Translations under genes and position numbers: made by a program
Assembly: GCF_002886045.1 (NCBI RefSeq)
Contig: NZ_CP025791.1
Location: 2,309,001-2,373,000 of the forward strand
Length of the DNA: 64,000 bases
Direction: 5' to 3'
Source: Flavivirga eckloniae
Lineage (GTDB): Bacteria > Bacteroidota > Bacteroidia > Flavobacteriales > Flavobacteriaceae
The notes under the pieces: generated by a model
What the model saw: only the letters and a program-made list of their open reading frames with translations
The model's database searches: none
What the model was told of the DNA's origin: nothing
Shown here: in pieces, positions 27,850-38,319 of the stretch
How positions within the stretch are numbered: position 1 is the first letter of the stretch
Layout: each line of letters begins with the position of its first letter

Positions 27850-28089
27850 ATAGATACGAATACTATTTACTAATAAATAATGTTTACTAATTAACAAATA
27901 ACCTGTTGTTGGGTCGAGCGCTATCGAAATCTATTAAATTTGAAGTTATTTAAAATACACTATATATCTAGGCCCACCATGACTAAGGATGTACCACATA
28001 TAAATATTTAGTGCGTGCCGCTATTTAAAGCTTATTTTGAAAAAGGCCCTACCTTATACTGAAACAAGTTCAGCACATATCGCAGGAAT
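27850..28089. other. Convergent intergenic region with dispersed-repeat pieces
   Basis: The 240 bp between the deacetylase and the convergent thioredoxin-like gene carry gggtcgagcgctatcgaaat (27911-27930) and ctgaaacaagttcagca (28059-28075), a small palindrome whose near copy lies at 58417-58433. No gene or clear terminator is seen. Confidence 0.45.
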
Positions 28090-28386
28090 TTATGAGTATT
28101 GCTGAATAATACCTATAAGGGTATTGGCGTCCTGCTCTCCGCTTTGGCGCCATTTCATCTCCCCGTCTTTATAGATAATAAGAGTTGGTAAAGTTTTCAC
28201 TCTTAAGGCTTCAGCAAGTTCTTCGTTCTTTTCAACATCAATCTTTATAACTTTAGCTTTGTCTCCTAGTGCAGCGGCTACATCCCTTAATACAAGGTGC
28301 ATTGCTGTTGATTGATCATTCCATTCTGTATAAAAATCCAACAGAACAGGAATTTCAACATCTATAAGTTCACCAAATTTTGACAT
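28090..28386 (-). CDS. Thioredoxin-fold protein lacking the active-site cysteines
   Basis: A 98-residue cytosolic protein with a full thioredoxin outline: PVLLDFYTEW, then a helix, VIKIDVEKNEELAEALRVKT, the cis-proline LPT (P67) and LIIYKDGE. The active site, normally WCGPC, reads WNDQS (22-26), so both cysteines are replaced (N23, S26), and there is no cysteine anywhere in the protein. Disulfide chemistry is therefore impossible; a chaperone, scaffold or protein-binding role is inferred. It is the last gene of the minus-strand series behind SusCD locus 2, 54 bp after the phosphoesterase gene. Confidence 0.85.
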   Translation of the reverse strand: MSKFGELIDVEIPVLLDFYTEWNDQSTAMHLVLRDVAAALGDKAKVIKIDVEKNEELAEALRVKTLPTLIIYKDGEMKWRQSGEQDANTLIGIIQQYS

Positions 28387-28440
28387 ATTTCAGTAGTTTT
28401 TAGTCAAATCTTCTTATACAAATATAGCATTTCTTAATAA

Positions 28441-29676
28441 CTATGCATTATCTGAGCCCTTTTTAAGTTCTATAACTGTTATTTCTGGCCATATTCCAAC
28501 ACGTCCTGGAAACGCTAAATATCCAAAACCTCTATTTACATTTATATACTGCCCCAGTTCTTCATAAATGCCAGCCCAGTACTTATAACGCCATTTTACA
28601 GGACTCCATTTAAACCAACCGGGTATTTCAATACCAAACTGCATACCATGGGTATGACCGCTTAGTGTTAAGTGGTAGTGGTAATCGTCTTGAATCACCT
28701 TTTTTTCCCAATGCGACGGATCGTGACTCATTAAAATTTTAAAATCATCTTTATCTATAACACTGGAAGCCTTTTTTAAATCGCCTGCCGTTTTAAATCC
28801 TCCAGCGCCCCAGTTTTCTACTCCCACCAAGGCTATACGTTCGCCCTCTTTCTCTAAATATCTACTTTCATTTAGCAATACGTCGAACCCTATGTCTTTT
28901 TGCAGTACTTTTAAATCTTCTAAATTTTGCTTTTTAACTTCTTCAGATTCCCATGCCACATAATCGCCATAATCATGATTTCCCAATACAGAGTACATAC
29001 CGTCTTTTGCCTTTAGCTTACCAAAAACATCTTTATATGGCACTAGTTCTTCTGCTCTATTATTTACGATATCACCCGTAAATAATATCACATCACTTTG
29101 CTGTTCGTTTATTAAATCGACCGCATACTTTACCTTTTCCACATTGTCGAAACTCCCAGAATGGATATCACTAATTTGAGTTAGCTTATACCCATCGAAA
29201 GCTTTAGGCAAATCATCAAAATGCAGGGTATATTTTAATACTTTGTAATTGTATTTTCCTCTAAAAACACCATATAAAATTGAAGCAAAAGGAAGTGCTG
29301 CCAAACCCAATGCTATCTGCGAAATAAACTTACGTCTACCCCCTAAAGTAGTTCCTCCTTCTATAGATGTTCTTACATCGTTTTCTAAACCATAAGAAAA
29401 AAACCTAAATATATCTTCTCCTAATAAAGTAACGGCAATAAAAATTTTAGGAACATAAAATAAAACTAACAAAATTAATGCTAACGAAAACTGGAATTGA
29501 ATTCCGTTGGATCTGTCGAAAGTAAAAATTTGGTAGAAAAAATTTCCTAAAACAACTAATGAAAGAAAAGTGAAAATATATGTTACAATCTGACTCTTAA
29601 AAGTTACTTTAAAAGCTTGAAATGTATAAAAATCTAAAATCAATAAGATTAAGATAAATAGTATCAAACGAAGCAT
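28441..29676 (-). CDS. Membrane-anchored metallophosphoesterase
   Basis: A 411-residue protein with three or four N-terminal membrane segments (about 4-80), a hydrophobic stretch near 115-135, and a calcineurin-like phosphoesterase domain (about 155-405). All dimetal motifs are visible: DIH (170-172), GDIV (201-204), GNHD (232-235) and, near the end, SGHTHGMQFG. YkuE/YaeI-type members hydrolyse phosphodiesters, including lipid pyrophosphates, at the membrane; the substrate here is unknown. It follows the ASPIC/VCBS gene by 63 bp and precedes the thioredoxin-like gene. Confidence 0.9.
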   Translation of the reverse strand: MLRLILFILILLILDFYTFQAFKVTFKSQIVTYIFTFLSLVVLGNFFYQIFTFDRSNGIQFQFSLALILLVLFYVPKIFIAVTLLGEDIFRFFSYGLENDVRTSIEGGTTLGGRRKFISQIALGLAALPFASILYGVFRGKYNYKVLKYTLHFDDLPKAFDGYKLTQISDIHSGSFDNVEKVKYAVDLINEQQSDVILFTGDIVNNRAEELVPYKDVFGKLKAKDGMYSVLGNHDYGDYVAWESEEVKKQNLEDLKVLQKDIGFDVLLNESRYLEKEGERIALVGVENWGAGGFKTAGDLKKASSVIDKDDFKILMSHDPSHWEKKVIQDDYHYHLTLSGHTHGMQFGIEIPGWFKWSPVKWRYKYWAGIYEELGQYINVNRGFGYLAFPGRVGIWPEITVIELKKGSDNA

Positions 29677-29739
29677 ATTTCTTTTTTATCAAAGATAACG
29701 GTATTCTAATTTAATACTTCTCTTGCTCTTTTAATTTAA

Positions 29740-32700
29740 CTAATCGTTAAGAGTTTCGTTAATTTTAATTATTTGTAGTTTTTCATTGTTTGCTGAAACC
29801 AGCAAAGCTTTTTCCTTAGCCGATGAACCCAATTGAATCACTTTTATATCCTTTACATCTCCTCCAATATATAATCCGCTTTGGTTAGAATCTATTGGAG
29901 CAAACCCTCCCGTTCCATCACCCAACAATACAAGCCCTAAGCTTGCATCATTTCTGGGGGTTTCTACCTCAGAGCTGTATAGGTTTCCAGCTATTATAAT
30001 ATCCTGATTGCCATCTGAATTTAAATCGTTGACCACAATACCATTTACAGACGACAACTGTGTTAATGGGGCTAATGATGTTATGTCCCATTTTTTATTT
30101 CTATTATTTTGAATATAGCTACTCGAAAAATTGGTAGCCTTTAAATGAATGGCTTCTTTTAAGTTTTGCTCTCCATAAATATCCGACAAACTAGCAACAG
30201 CAAAAGAGCTATAATCTTTATATTTTAATTCAATAAGCGGAATTTGTTCGGCGGAACATTGCCTTCCTCTTAGTGGATATCGTTCCCCTTCTTGATGATA
30301 ACTAAATACAATATCTAAACTTTTATTATTATCAAAATCTGCCGAATACAGTTCAAAAGGTTCTTCCTTGGTTGTCTGGTATTTGTAATTATCTCCCAGG
30401 TTACCTGCGACATAATCAATATCGCCATCGTTATCGAAATCCCCTTCGGCTAAACTATACCACCAACCGGTATCTCCCTCTAATCCAAAATCATTAGTGC
30501 GTTCTTTGAACGATGTTTGCTTGTTTTCAAAAAACCTAACCGGCATCCATTCTCCAGTTATAACGATATCATCATTACCATCTGCATTAAAATCAGACCA
30601 AAGCATATCTGTAACCATTCCAGCGTACTTCAACTCTGGCGCCAACTGCTCTGTTATATCAACAAACTTTGGAAAACCGTTTTTAACGCCTTCGTTTTTT
30701 AAAATATAACTCCTTCCCGGTAGCGGGTACTTTCCAGGAACTAGTCTGCCTCCAACAAATAAATCCAGATCGCCGTCTTTATCATAATCGCAAGCCTTAA
30801 CGCAACCACTACTAGTATACATTTTCGGTAAGCTTTCTTGTGTTTTAATATAATTGCCTTCGCCGTCGTTTATGTACAAACGATCTTGCAACAATTCAGG
30901 ACGTCTTAAAAATTCGTTACCTCCGCTAACAACATATAAATCTTTATCGCCATCGCCATCTGCATCAAAAAATAAAGCTCCCATGTCTTCAGACAAATTA
31001 TCATCTTTCCAAGGGCCTTCTTTTTCTATAAAGGTATAATCTTTCGTTTGAACATAAAGTACACCGCTGCTTTTATGAGCATTACCAACATAAAAGTCTT
31101 CCAAACCATCCCTGTTGCAATCATCAACAGCAATTCTTGTTCCTAATTTTGATGTTTGATGAGGTAACAGAGGTTCAAAATGAAAATCTCTATAGCTATT
31201 TTCCTCATGCTTAAAAGACACTTTAGTTTGGTCTGTGATATTTTGAAAGTATCGTTGTATTGTATTTGTTTTCAGGTTTATTTTTGTTGCATCTGCATAA
31301 CTACATTCTATAAATTGATTTGCCGCAATATCTTTTAGTTGTTGCTTGCTACCATCTGGCCAGTTAACAAGTACACTATCTACTTTTGTATTTGTATCAA
31401 GCCCGAAATGGACTGTTGGGTCTACAGAAGACTGAAAACCTCTGGTAAGGGTTAATTGCTGATGCTGTTCTTCTTCGTTATAATAAATAGACACTTTTGT
31501 TCCAAGACCTATTCTGTTCTTTTCGGTTCCACTTAACCTCAACTTTAAATAATGTTTATCGCCTGTATCCGAGTTGTTCCTATAAATGCTGGCCTCACTA
31601 TCAGTGTTATTTATAATTACATCCAAGTCCCCGTCATTATCCAAATCGGCATAAGCTGCACCGTGGGAAAACCCTTTTAAGTTTAGCCCCCATGCTTCGC
31701 TTTTTTCATCAAAAGTTAAATCCCTATTGTTTTTAAACACTCTATTTTCAACAGGCTCAGAAGGCATATCTTCATAAATGTGTCCGGTAAAATCTTTACG
31801 GCTTTTAATTTCCTTTTTTAATTTGTTATAGAAATCCCTGTTATTTACTTCTTTTTTAATACCATTGGTTATAAATATATCTTTCCAACCATCATTATCC
31901 AAATCAACCAACAATGGCGACCAACTCCAATCTGTTGTAGCTATTCCAGCTATTCTAGACGTATTACTAAACTTTAATTGATTGTTATTATCTAAGCCTC
32001 TATTAAGTTGCAAAGCATTGTACATATACTGATAATGAAAACCGCTTTCTACGGTGCTCCAAAATGTCTCTGCATTCATACTAGCCATATTTTCTTTGGC
32101 TCTTCGGTTATTTTCAGGAGTCATATCTACTTGAAGTAAATCAAATAACCCATCGTTATTATAATCGGCCACATCACAGCCCATACCAAATAAAGCGGTT
32201 TGAAAAGTCGTTTCCTTTATCGATTCTTTAAACGTGCCATTACCTTGATTTAAGAAAAATCTATCGGGTGTATTAAAATCGTTAGACACATAAATATCAT
32301 CATAACCATTACCATCATAATCTGCTACGCTTACACCTAAACTTAAGCCATAATTGGCTATTCCTATTTCTTGAGATACCTCAGTGAATTTCCCATGACC
32401 CTCATTTCGATATAAATGATCACTTTCTTCATATTCTAAGTTTTTCATTCTACTTAGATAATACGCATTTCCGCTAGATAAAGGTGCGTTGGGGTAATTT
32501 GCTACAAATAGATCTAAATCACCATCTAAATCATAATCTAAAAAGACCGATTGGATGGAACATCCGTTATCATCTATACCATATTGTTCTGCACTTTCTG
32601 TAAATGTTAGGTCTTTGTTATTTATATATAAAAGGTTTCTTTTCTCGTTACCATTTCCTGAAACATTTACATAAATATCGAGCCAACCATCATTATTTAT

Positions 32701-33054
32701 ATCATTTATGGCTACTCCAGTGTGCCATTTTGAACTTTTAATTCCTGAAGTTTTAGTAACATCGTCAAAAACCATATCTCCTTTATTGATATATAGTTTA
32801 TTAGGAACCATATTACCAGTAAAAAAGACATCTACTAAGCCATCGTTATTAAAATCTCCTGTTGCTACACCACCACCAAGATACATGTAAGGGTAGATGT
32901 AGTAATTTAAACTATCGGTTTCTGTAATTTTATTGTTGAAGGTAATTTGGGTATCTTTTGGAGTAAGTAATGTAAACAAATGCTTGGGTTGCTCTTGTTT
33001 TCTACATGAAATAAAAAGACAAATAAAAATTAATATCGTTGATATTTTTTTCAT
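29740..33054 (-). CDS. VCBS/FG-GAP repeat lipoprotein with ASPIC/UnbV domain
   Basis: A surface or periplasmic lipoprotein of 1104 residues (lipobox FISC about residue 17). It consists of many FG-GAP/VCBS-type repeats with Ca-binding-like DxDxDG motifs (for example DYDLDGDLDLFVANYP, DNDGDIDYVAGNLGDN), which build beta-propellers, interrupted about residues 510-575 by an ASPIC/UnbV (CRTAC1-like) domain with GLGTKVSIYY and VNWPDGS. Proteins of this type often accompany SusC/SusD pairs and probably bind glycans or proteins on the surface. It lies 256 bp behind susD of locus 2, with a repeat element in the gap. Confidence 0.9.
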   Translation of the reverse strand: MKKISTILIFICLFISCRKQEQPKHLFTLLTPKDTQITFNNKITETDSLNYYIYPYMYLGGGVATGDFNNDGLVDVFFTGNMVPNKLYINKGDMVFDDVTKTSGIKSSKWHTGVAINDINNDGWLDIYVNVSGNGNEKRNLLYINNKDLTFTESAEQYGIDDNGCSIQSVFLDYDLDGDLDLFVANYPNAPLSSGNAYYLSRMKNLEYEESDHLYRNEGHGKFTEVSQEIGIANYGLSLGVSVADYDGNGYDDIYVSNDFNTPDRFFLNQGNGTFKESIKETTFQTALFGMGCDVADYNNDGLFDLLQVDMTPENNRRAKENMASMNAETFWSTVESGFHYQYMYNALQLNRGLDNNNQLKFSNTSRIAGIATTDWSWSPLLVDLDNDGWKDIFITNGIKKEVNNRDFYNKLKKEIKSRKDFTGHIYEDMPSEPVENRVFKNNRDLTFDEKSEAWGLNLKGFSHGAAYADLDNDGDLDVIINNTDSEASIYRNNSDTGDKHYLKLRLSGTEKNRIGLGTKVSIYYNEEEQHQQLTLTRGFQSSVDPTVHFGLDTNTKVDSVLVNWPDGSKQQLKDIAANQFIECSYADATKINLKTNTIQRYFQNITDQTKVSFKHEENSYRDFHFEPLLPHQTSKLGTRIAVDDCNRDGLEDFYVGNAHKSSGVLYVQTKDYTFIEKEGPWKDDNLSEDMGALFFDADGDGDKDLYVVSGGNEFLRRPELLQDRLYINDGEGNYIKTQESLPKMYTSSGCVKACDYDKDGDLDLFVGGRLVPGKYPLPGRSYILKNEGVKNGFPKFVDITEQLAPELKYAGMVTDMLWSDFNADGNDDIVITGEWMPVRFFENKQTSFKERTNDFGLEGDTGWWYSLAEGDFDNDGDIDYVAGNLGDNYKYQTTKEEPFELYSADFDNNKSLDIVFSYHQEGERYPLRGRQCSAEQIPLIELKYKDYSSFAVASLSDIYGEQNLKEAIHLKATNFSSSYIQNNRNKKWDITSLAPLTQLSSVNGIVVNDLNSDGNQDIIIAGNLYSSEVETPRNDASLGLVLLGDGTGGFAPIDSNQSGLYIGGDVKDIKVIQLGSSAKEKALLVSANNEKLQIIKINETLND

Positions 33055-33110
33055 GAAAATGATTCTTTACCTCTATAATGTTTCTCGAAAATTTATTAAA
33101 TATTGAAAAA

Positions 33111-33256
33111 GGCTGCTTAAAAATGTCATTATGAACAAAATGAACTTACCTGCGGCAGGCAGGAAAACTCTTTAAATTTGTAATATTTTGATTTACAAAA
33201 CAATAAAATTCTTTGTTATGTTCTGAACGGCAAAATATATTGCTTTTTAAACAGCC
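33111..33256. repeat. Inverted-repeat element between susD and the ASPIC gene
   Basis: Arms ggctgcttaaaaa (33111-33123) and tttttaaacagcc (33244-33256) match at 12 of 13 positions. Inside is acctgcggcaggcagg, a second palindromic unit similar to 57465-57486. The right arm with its flank tgctttttaaacagcc also occurs at 18928-18943. The element has no coding capacity and could shape or process the mRNA of the locus-2 operon. Confidence 0.55.
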
Positions 33257-33310
33257 TCTTTGCTAACTAAATTAACTCGAACTAAATAAAACTCATAAAT
33301 ATTTCAAATC

Positions 33311-34822
33311 TTAATTACCCAAATTAGGGTTAATATCTAATTCTTGAGATGGAATTGGATAATCTATCTGGCCTGCATAAGATAAACCTGCATCGGTAAT
33401 TTTAGAAAGGTCATCCCAACGTTTTAAATCTCCCCATCTGTGACCTTCAAAAATTAGCTCAATACGTCTATCTTTCTTTATTTGATCACGTAATGCACTT
33501 TGGTCTGAAGCACTAATACCTGTCATATCCAAACCTGCACGAGTACGTATCCTTTCAAGCTCGGCATACGCTTCTGGTAATTTGTTTTGCTCCACTAAAG
33601 CCTCCGCTTTATTAAGTATGACTTCGGCATATCTAATAACCGGAATATTAATAGCCACGCCTTCTCTAAATCCATCTCCACCTCCCCAAAGGTTATCATC
33701 GTTAGAGATAAATTTTCTCATTTGGTATACCTCGTCATTTAAAATATTCGATCTAAAATCTGGATGGGTATCGGTATCTGGGAACGTTCTTAACTCCCCT
33801 AATGTTTCTGAATATAATTCATCCTGAAATGGAATTAATATAGAAGCTTGTCTTCTAATATCTCCGGTTTCAAATATATCAACGATATCATAGGTACCTT
33901 TACGTCTTGGGTGCATATAATCGCCCCACGCTAGCCTTGGGAATATGTGCATTAATATGGATTGTTCTGTAGCATGCGCATTCCATAAACCGCCAAGTCC
34001 CGATACTAATTGTGTTTCGAATATGGATTCTGAACTGTTTTCCATTCTTCCATCAAACATTTTTACATAATCTTCGCTAGAGACCAAGCTGTAACCTAAA
34101 CCTTCAACCGAACTTGCAGCACTTTCGGCACCAGCGTAATCTTCAGTCCAAAGTCTTACTCTAGATAAAAGCCCAAAAGCAGCTCCTCTTGTTGCTCTTC
34201 CTAGGTCATCTGCACTGTAAGTGGTTGGCAATAACGACGACGCTTCAACTAAATCTGCATCGATTTGCGCCCAAACCTCGCTAGCTGGAGACTTTGTAAT
34301 GTTATTAATCTCATCTGGTGACAATAATGATATAACTAGTGGTACATCACCATAGGCACTCACCAAATTATAATAATACAATGCTCTTAAAAACAAAGCT
34401 TCTCCTCTGAGTTGATCTTCAGATTCATTAGAGAAATCCTGAACTTTATCAAGGTTTTCCAACACAAAATTTGCTCTTGCAATGCCCTTGTAACAACTGT
34501 TCCATCTACGTACGATAAAGGTATTACTACCTTCCCAGTTAAAATTATGTATGTTCACAACATGAGGTCCCCAGCTTCCATCTCCCCAATCATTTTCAAT
34601 ATTATCAGTTGGTGCTTCTCCAAGTATCATGAAACCCCAATTATACATACCATAATGAGTTAATGGGTCGTAAATTGAAGTCACTGCTTCTTTTGCCTGG
34701 CTTTCAAACTGCATAAAGCTTTCAGAATTTAGGCCATTTTTGTCAACCTTTTCGATAAAGTCATCCTGACATGAGATTACTAAAAAAGGAACTGCAATTA
34801 ATATATATAGTACTTTTTTCAT
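33311..34822 (-). CDS. SusD/RagB-family surface lipoprotein (locus 2)
   Basis: The lid lipoprotein of SusCD locus 2, 503 residues, with a lipoprotein signal (VPFLVISC, Cys about 18). SusD hallmarks: GEALFLRALYYYNLVSAYGDVPL, the ELERIRTRAGL block, and the C-terminal DRRIELIFEGHRWGDLKRWD with a final YPIPSQELDINPNLGN. The gap to susC is 23 bp, so the pair is translated from one message. The substrate is not evident. Confidence 0.95.
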   Translation of the reverse strand: MKKVLYILIAVPFLVISCQDDFIEKVDKNGLNSESFMQFESQAKEAVTSIYDPLTHYGMYNWGFMILGEAPTDNIENDWGDGSWGPHVVNIHNFNWEGSNTFIVRRWNSCYKGIARANFVLENLDKVQDFSNESEDQLRGEALFLRALYYYNLVSAYGDVPLVISLLSPDEINNITKSPASEVWAQIDADLVEASSLLPTTYSADDLGRATRGAAFGLLSRVRLWTEDYAGAESAASSVEGLGYSLVSSEDYVKMFDGRMENSSESIFETQLVSGLGGLWNAHATEQSILMHIFPRLAWGDYMHPRRKGTYDIVDIFETGDIRRQASILIPFQDELYSETLGELRTFPDTDTHPDFRSNILNDEVYQMRKFISNDDNLWGGGDGFREGVAINIPVIRYAEVILNKAEALVEQNKLPEAYAELERIRTRAGLDMTGISASDQSALRDQIKKDRRIELIFEGHRWGDLKRWDDLSKITDAGLSYAGQIDYPIPSQELDINPNLGN

Positions 34823-34845
34823 AATTAAATATTTTTTTATTCTTA

Positions 34846-37800
34846 TTATAAAGAAATGTTAACCCCGAAAGTGAACATACGAGCTAAGGGATATACAAAA
34901 TGATCAAGTCCAGACGCCAAATTGGTAGCGTTTCCAGCTGTATTGCCTATTGCATTTCCTACTTCCGGATCTACCCCCGAGTATTTAGTAAATGTAAAAG
35001 GGTTTTGTACACTTGTGTATATTCGAAGGTTGTTAATATGAATCTTTTCCAATACACTTGAAGGCAACGTGTAACCTAACTGAATAAGTCTAACACGCAT
35101 AAACGAACCGTTTTCAACAAAATAACTGGATGATCTTCTGTTATTATTAGGATCTGTTTGAATAGCTCTTGGATACATTGTTGGATTGGATGCTGTCCAG
35201 GGAACAAAATTACCTTTGTTTTCAGCACTTGTATTATCAAGTAATGTAGACTTGGTTAAGTTATAAATTTCATTACCCTGTGTACCATTAGCTTGTACTG
35301 AAAAATCAAAATTCTTGTATTCAAGGTTGATGTTAAATCCGTATGTAAAATCAGGTACCGGACTTCCTATAGATACTCTATCATCATCATTAATAACCCC
35401 ATCCGCTTGGTCTGGTATACCATCACCGTTGGTATCAACAGTAAGCTGATCAACGAACCTAATATCTCCTGCTGCTGTACCTGCATTTTGAGTTGCATGG
35501 CTATCTACCTCGGCCTGTGACTGAAACAATCCATCTGCTTCCCAACCGTAAAATTCGCCTATTTCCCCGCCTTCATAAGTTCTTGTTCTAAAAGCATTGT
35601 TGAAATTAAAGGCAAGAATATCCCCTTTGGCACCTAATTCAGTAACTTCATTATTAATGGTAGCTAAGTTAGCTCCCAAGCTATAAGCAAAATCTCCAAT
35701 TTTATTTCTATAGGTTACACTAAACTCTAAACCACTATTGGTGAGCTCTCCTACATTTTGCAGAATATTACCTTGGGCACCACCGGGATCAGATAAACCT
35801 GTAATGGCTGATTGAGGAACTGCAACCAGCATATCGGTTTGATTCTTGTTGTAGTATTCAGCAGTCAACGTTAATCTGTTGCTAAGAAGTTCAGCATCAA
35901 TACCAAAACCGTATTGTGTAACCGTTTCCCATTTTAAGTCGGGATTAGCAACGCCATTTATTGCCGTACCAATAGCTCTACCCCCTGTCTGGTTACCAAA
36001 ACCATAACCAAAGTTTGAAGTAGCATTGGCTGAGAATGCATAGTTAAGTCCTGCAGTATCATCGTTTCCTACTTGTCCCCATCCTCCTCTTAATTTTAAA
36101 GAGCTAACCACGCCACCTTCCGGGAAAAAATCTTCTTTATGAATATTCCATCCTGCTGATACCGATGGGAATGTTCCCCACTTATTATTTGACCCAAACC
36201 TGGAAGAAGCATCAAACCTAATATTGGCAGTAACTAAATACTTGCCTTTGTAACCATAATTAACTCTACCAAAATAAGATGTTAAGGAATTATCCTGAAA
36301 TTGATTAAATAAGGCTAAATCTGCCGCATCTGTAGTTATTATATCATTTCCTTCCTGGTCGTATTCACCATCAGCCTGCAGTATTTCGAATTCAGATTCC
36401 TGGGCACTTTGTCCTGCAATAACATCAAAGTTATGATTATCTGTTTGGTATCTATAATTAAGCGTATTCTCAATTAACCATGTTGAATTAGTACTTTGAG
36501 CTACTCGAAGCGATTGCAAATTAGACATAGCAGCACCTAAATCATAAATTCGACCTACTTGCCTATTTAACGTGTTTCCATAAGTATATGATCCACTTGT
36601 TTTAAACGTAAGGTTTGGTATGATTTTATACTCCAAGTAAACCGCTCCTCTAAAATTCCTTATTTCTGGTGGTGTGCCACTTAATTGTTCTACATAAAAT
36701 AACGGATTTGGCCTGGCTTTATATGGCGATTCATTTGGCGTTGGAGCATAATTACCGTTACTATCGTATATCGGAAGTGTTGGATAATGCATCGCAACGT
36801 CAAAAAGTGTATTATCGTTTAGCCCTCTAGGGTTTTCCGTAGCAAGTTGTTCTGATCTCGACACTGCAATACTTGTCCCTACTTTGAGCTTATCCGACAT
36901 ATTCATATCCCCGTTTGCGACCAAGGAAATTCTTTTAAACGAACTCCCAATAACAATACCATCCTGATCAAAATATCCTAAAGATAAAAAATAATTACCT
37001 GCTTCGCCACCTCCGGAAAATGATGCATTTAAATCTGATACCGAAGCTGTTCTCGTAACCACGTCTATCCAATCTGTACCAGCACCAAAACTCGACGGAT
37101 TAGAAAAAGGCGCTGTATTTCCGGCATTAGTTGCAGCATCATTTACAAATTGAGCATAAGTACTTGCATCCATTAAATCATAATCGTTTACGATGCTCTG
37201 AAACCCGTGAGACATATTGATGTTTATTGTCGGTTTAAGCCCGGTACCTCGCTTCGTTTTAATCAACACCACCCCATTTGCTGCTCTGGCTCCATAAATA
37301 GCTGCCGAGGCTGCGTCCTTTAAAACACTTATTGACTCGATATCTTTAGGGTTTATAGATGACAGCGGGCTACTATTTTCATTTGGGTTTATACTGATAG
37401 GAATACCATCTACAACATATAATGGCTCACTGCTATTAACACCTCCTACACCTCTAATTCTAACAGACATACCTCCACCCGGAGTAGCACTATTAGCAGA
37501 TACCTGTACCCCTGCTACTTTACCAATCAGGGCATTATCTACCGTAGCTGAGGTGGCTTTAGTTAACTCTTCGGTGTCTACCGATGCAACGGCTCCGGTT
37601 AACTCAGACTTAAGCTGGGAACCATACCCAACTAATACAACTTCATCAAGTCCTGCTGCATCCTCGTCTAATAACACAGAAAAAGAAGTTTTCCCATTTA
37701 CAGCAACCTCTTTTGTTGTATATCCTAAATAAGAAATAACAAGTGTAGCATTTGCATTTGAAACGGCTAAGGAAAATTTACCATCAAAATCCGATTGCGT

Positions 37801-38283
37801 TCCATTGCTCGTCCCTTTTTCAATGATATTAGCTCCCGGTAATGGTACCCCTTTAGCATCTGAAACCACACCCTGAATAATAAAGTCCTGAGTTTTTAAT
37901 GCTGCCTGTTCTTTGGGCTTATTGCCCTTTTTATCTTTTAAAATTATTTGCTTATTACTTACTTTATAAGTCGTTTGTGTTTTTCTGAATAAATCATTTA
38001 GAACTCCTTCTATTGGTTTATTATTTGCTTTTATTGAAATTCTACGTTTTAGGTTCACAAATCTGGTATTATACACAAATCTGTACTCTGTAGTTGCTTC
38101 AATTCTATCAATAATTTTAGCCACAGTTTCATTTTTCACATCCAAATTTATTGGCTGGGAATAACCTGTATTGGCCAGTGAACTAAAAATAGATGCAAAA
38201 ACGAAAAGGCTGGTTAATTTCATTTTTAAATCAAATTTTACAAAAGAGAAATACCCCCTTTTGTTAAGGTGAAATTTTTTCAT
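34846..38283 (-). CDS. SusC-type TonB-dependent receptor with STN domain (locus 2)
   Basis: An outer-membrane transporter of 1145 residues: signal peptide (to about 43, preceded by a longer start), STN domain (about 47-113; IIDRIEATTEYRFVYN), carboxypeptidase-regulatory-like domain (about 132-208), TonB-box-like DEVVLVGYG at 213, plug with LYVVDGIPI and ASAAIYGARAANGVVLIKT, and a barrel ending in ARMFTFGVNISL. The STN domain ties it to the FecR protein encoded upstream. The untranslated gap before it (38284-38463) carries a nested inverted-repeat structure. Confidence 0.96.
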   Translation of the reverse strand: MKKFHLNKRGYFSFVKFDLKMKLTSLFVFASIFSSLANTGYSQPINLDVKNETVAKIIDRIEATTEYRFVYNTRFVNLKRRISIKANNKPIEGVLNDLFRKTQTTYKVSNKQIILKDKKGNKPKEQAALKTQDFIIQGVVSDAKGVPLPGANIIEKGTSNGTQSDFDGKFSLAVSNANATLVISYLGYTTKEVAVNGKTSFSVLLDEDAAGLDEVVLVGYGSQLKSELTGAVASVDTEELTKATSATVDNALIGKVAGVQVSANSATPGGGMSVRIRGVGGVNSSEPLYVVDGIPISINPNENSSPLSSINPKDIESISVLKDAASAAIYGARAANGVVLIKTKRGTGLKPTININMSHGFQSIVNDYDLMDASTYAQFVNDAATNAGNTAPFSNPSSFGAGTDWIDVVTRTASVSDLNASFSGGGEAGNYFLSLGYFDQDGIVIGSSFKRISLVANGDMNMSDKLKVGTSIAVSRSEQLATENPRGLNDNTLFDVAMHYPTLPIYDSNGNYAPTPNESPYKARPNPLFYVEQLSGTPPEIRNFRGAVYLEYKIIPNLTFKTSGSYTYGNTLNRQVGRIYDLGAAMSNLQSLRVAQSTNSTWLIENTLNYRYQTDNHNFDVIAGQSAQESEFEILQADGEYDQEGNDIITTDAADLALFNQFQDNSLTSYFGRVNYGYKGKYLVTANIRFDASSRFGSNNKWGTFPSVSAGWNIHKEDFFPEGGVVSSLKLRGGWGQVGNDDTAGLNYAFSANATSNFGYGFGNQTGGRAIGTAINGVANPDLKWETVTQYGFGIDAELLSNRLTLTAEYYNKNQTDMLVAVPQSAITGLSDPGGAQGNILQNVGELTNSGLEFSVTYRNKIGDFAYSLGANLATINNEVTELGAKGDILAFNFNNAFRTRTYEGGEIGEFYGWEADGLFQSQAEVDSHATQNAGTAAGDIRFVDQLTVDTNGDGIPDQADGVINDDDRVSIGSPVPDFTYGFNINLEYKNFDFSVQANGTQGNEIYNLTKSTLLDNTSAENKGNFVPWTASNPTMYPRAIQTDPNNNRRSSSYFVENGSFMRVRLIQLGYTLPSSVLEKIHINNLRIYTSVQNPFTFTKYSGVDPEVGNAIGNTAGNATNLASGLDHFVYPLARMFTFGVNISL

Positions 38284-38319
38284 ACTTTTAAATGTTTAAT
38301 TAGTGAATGACTTTTAGTT

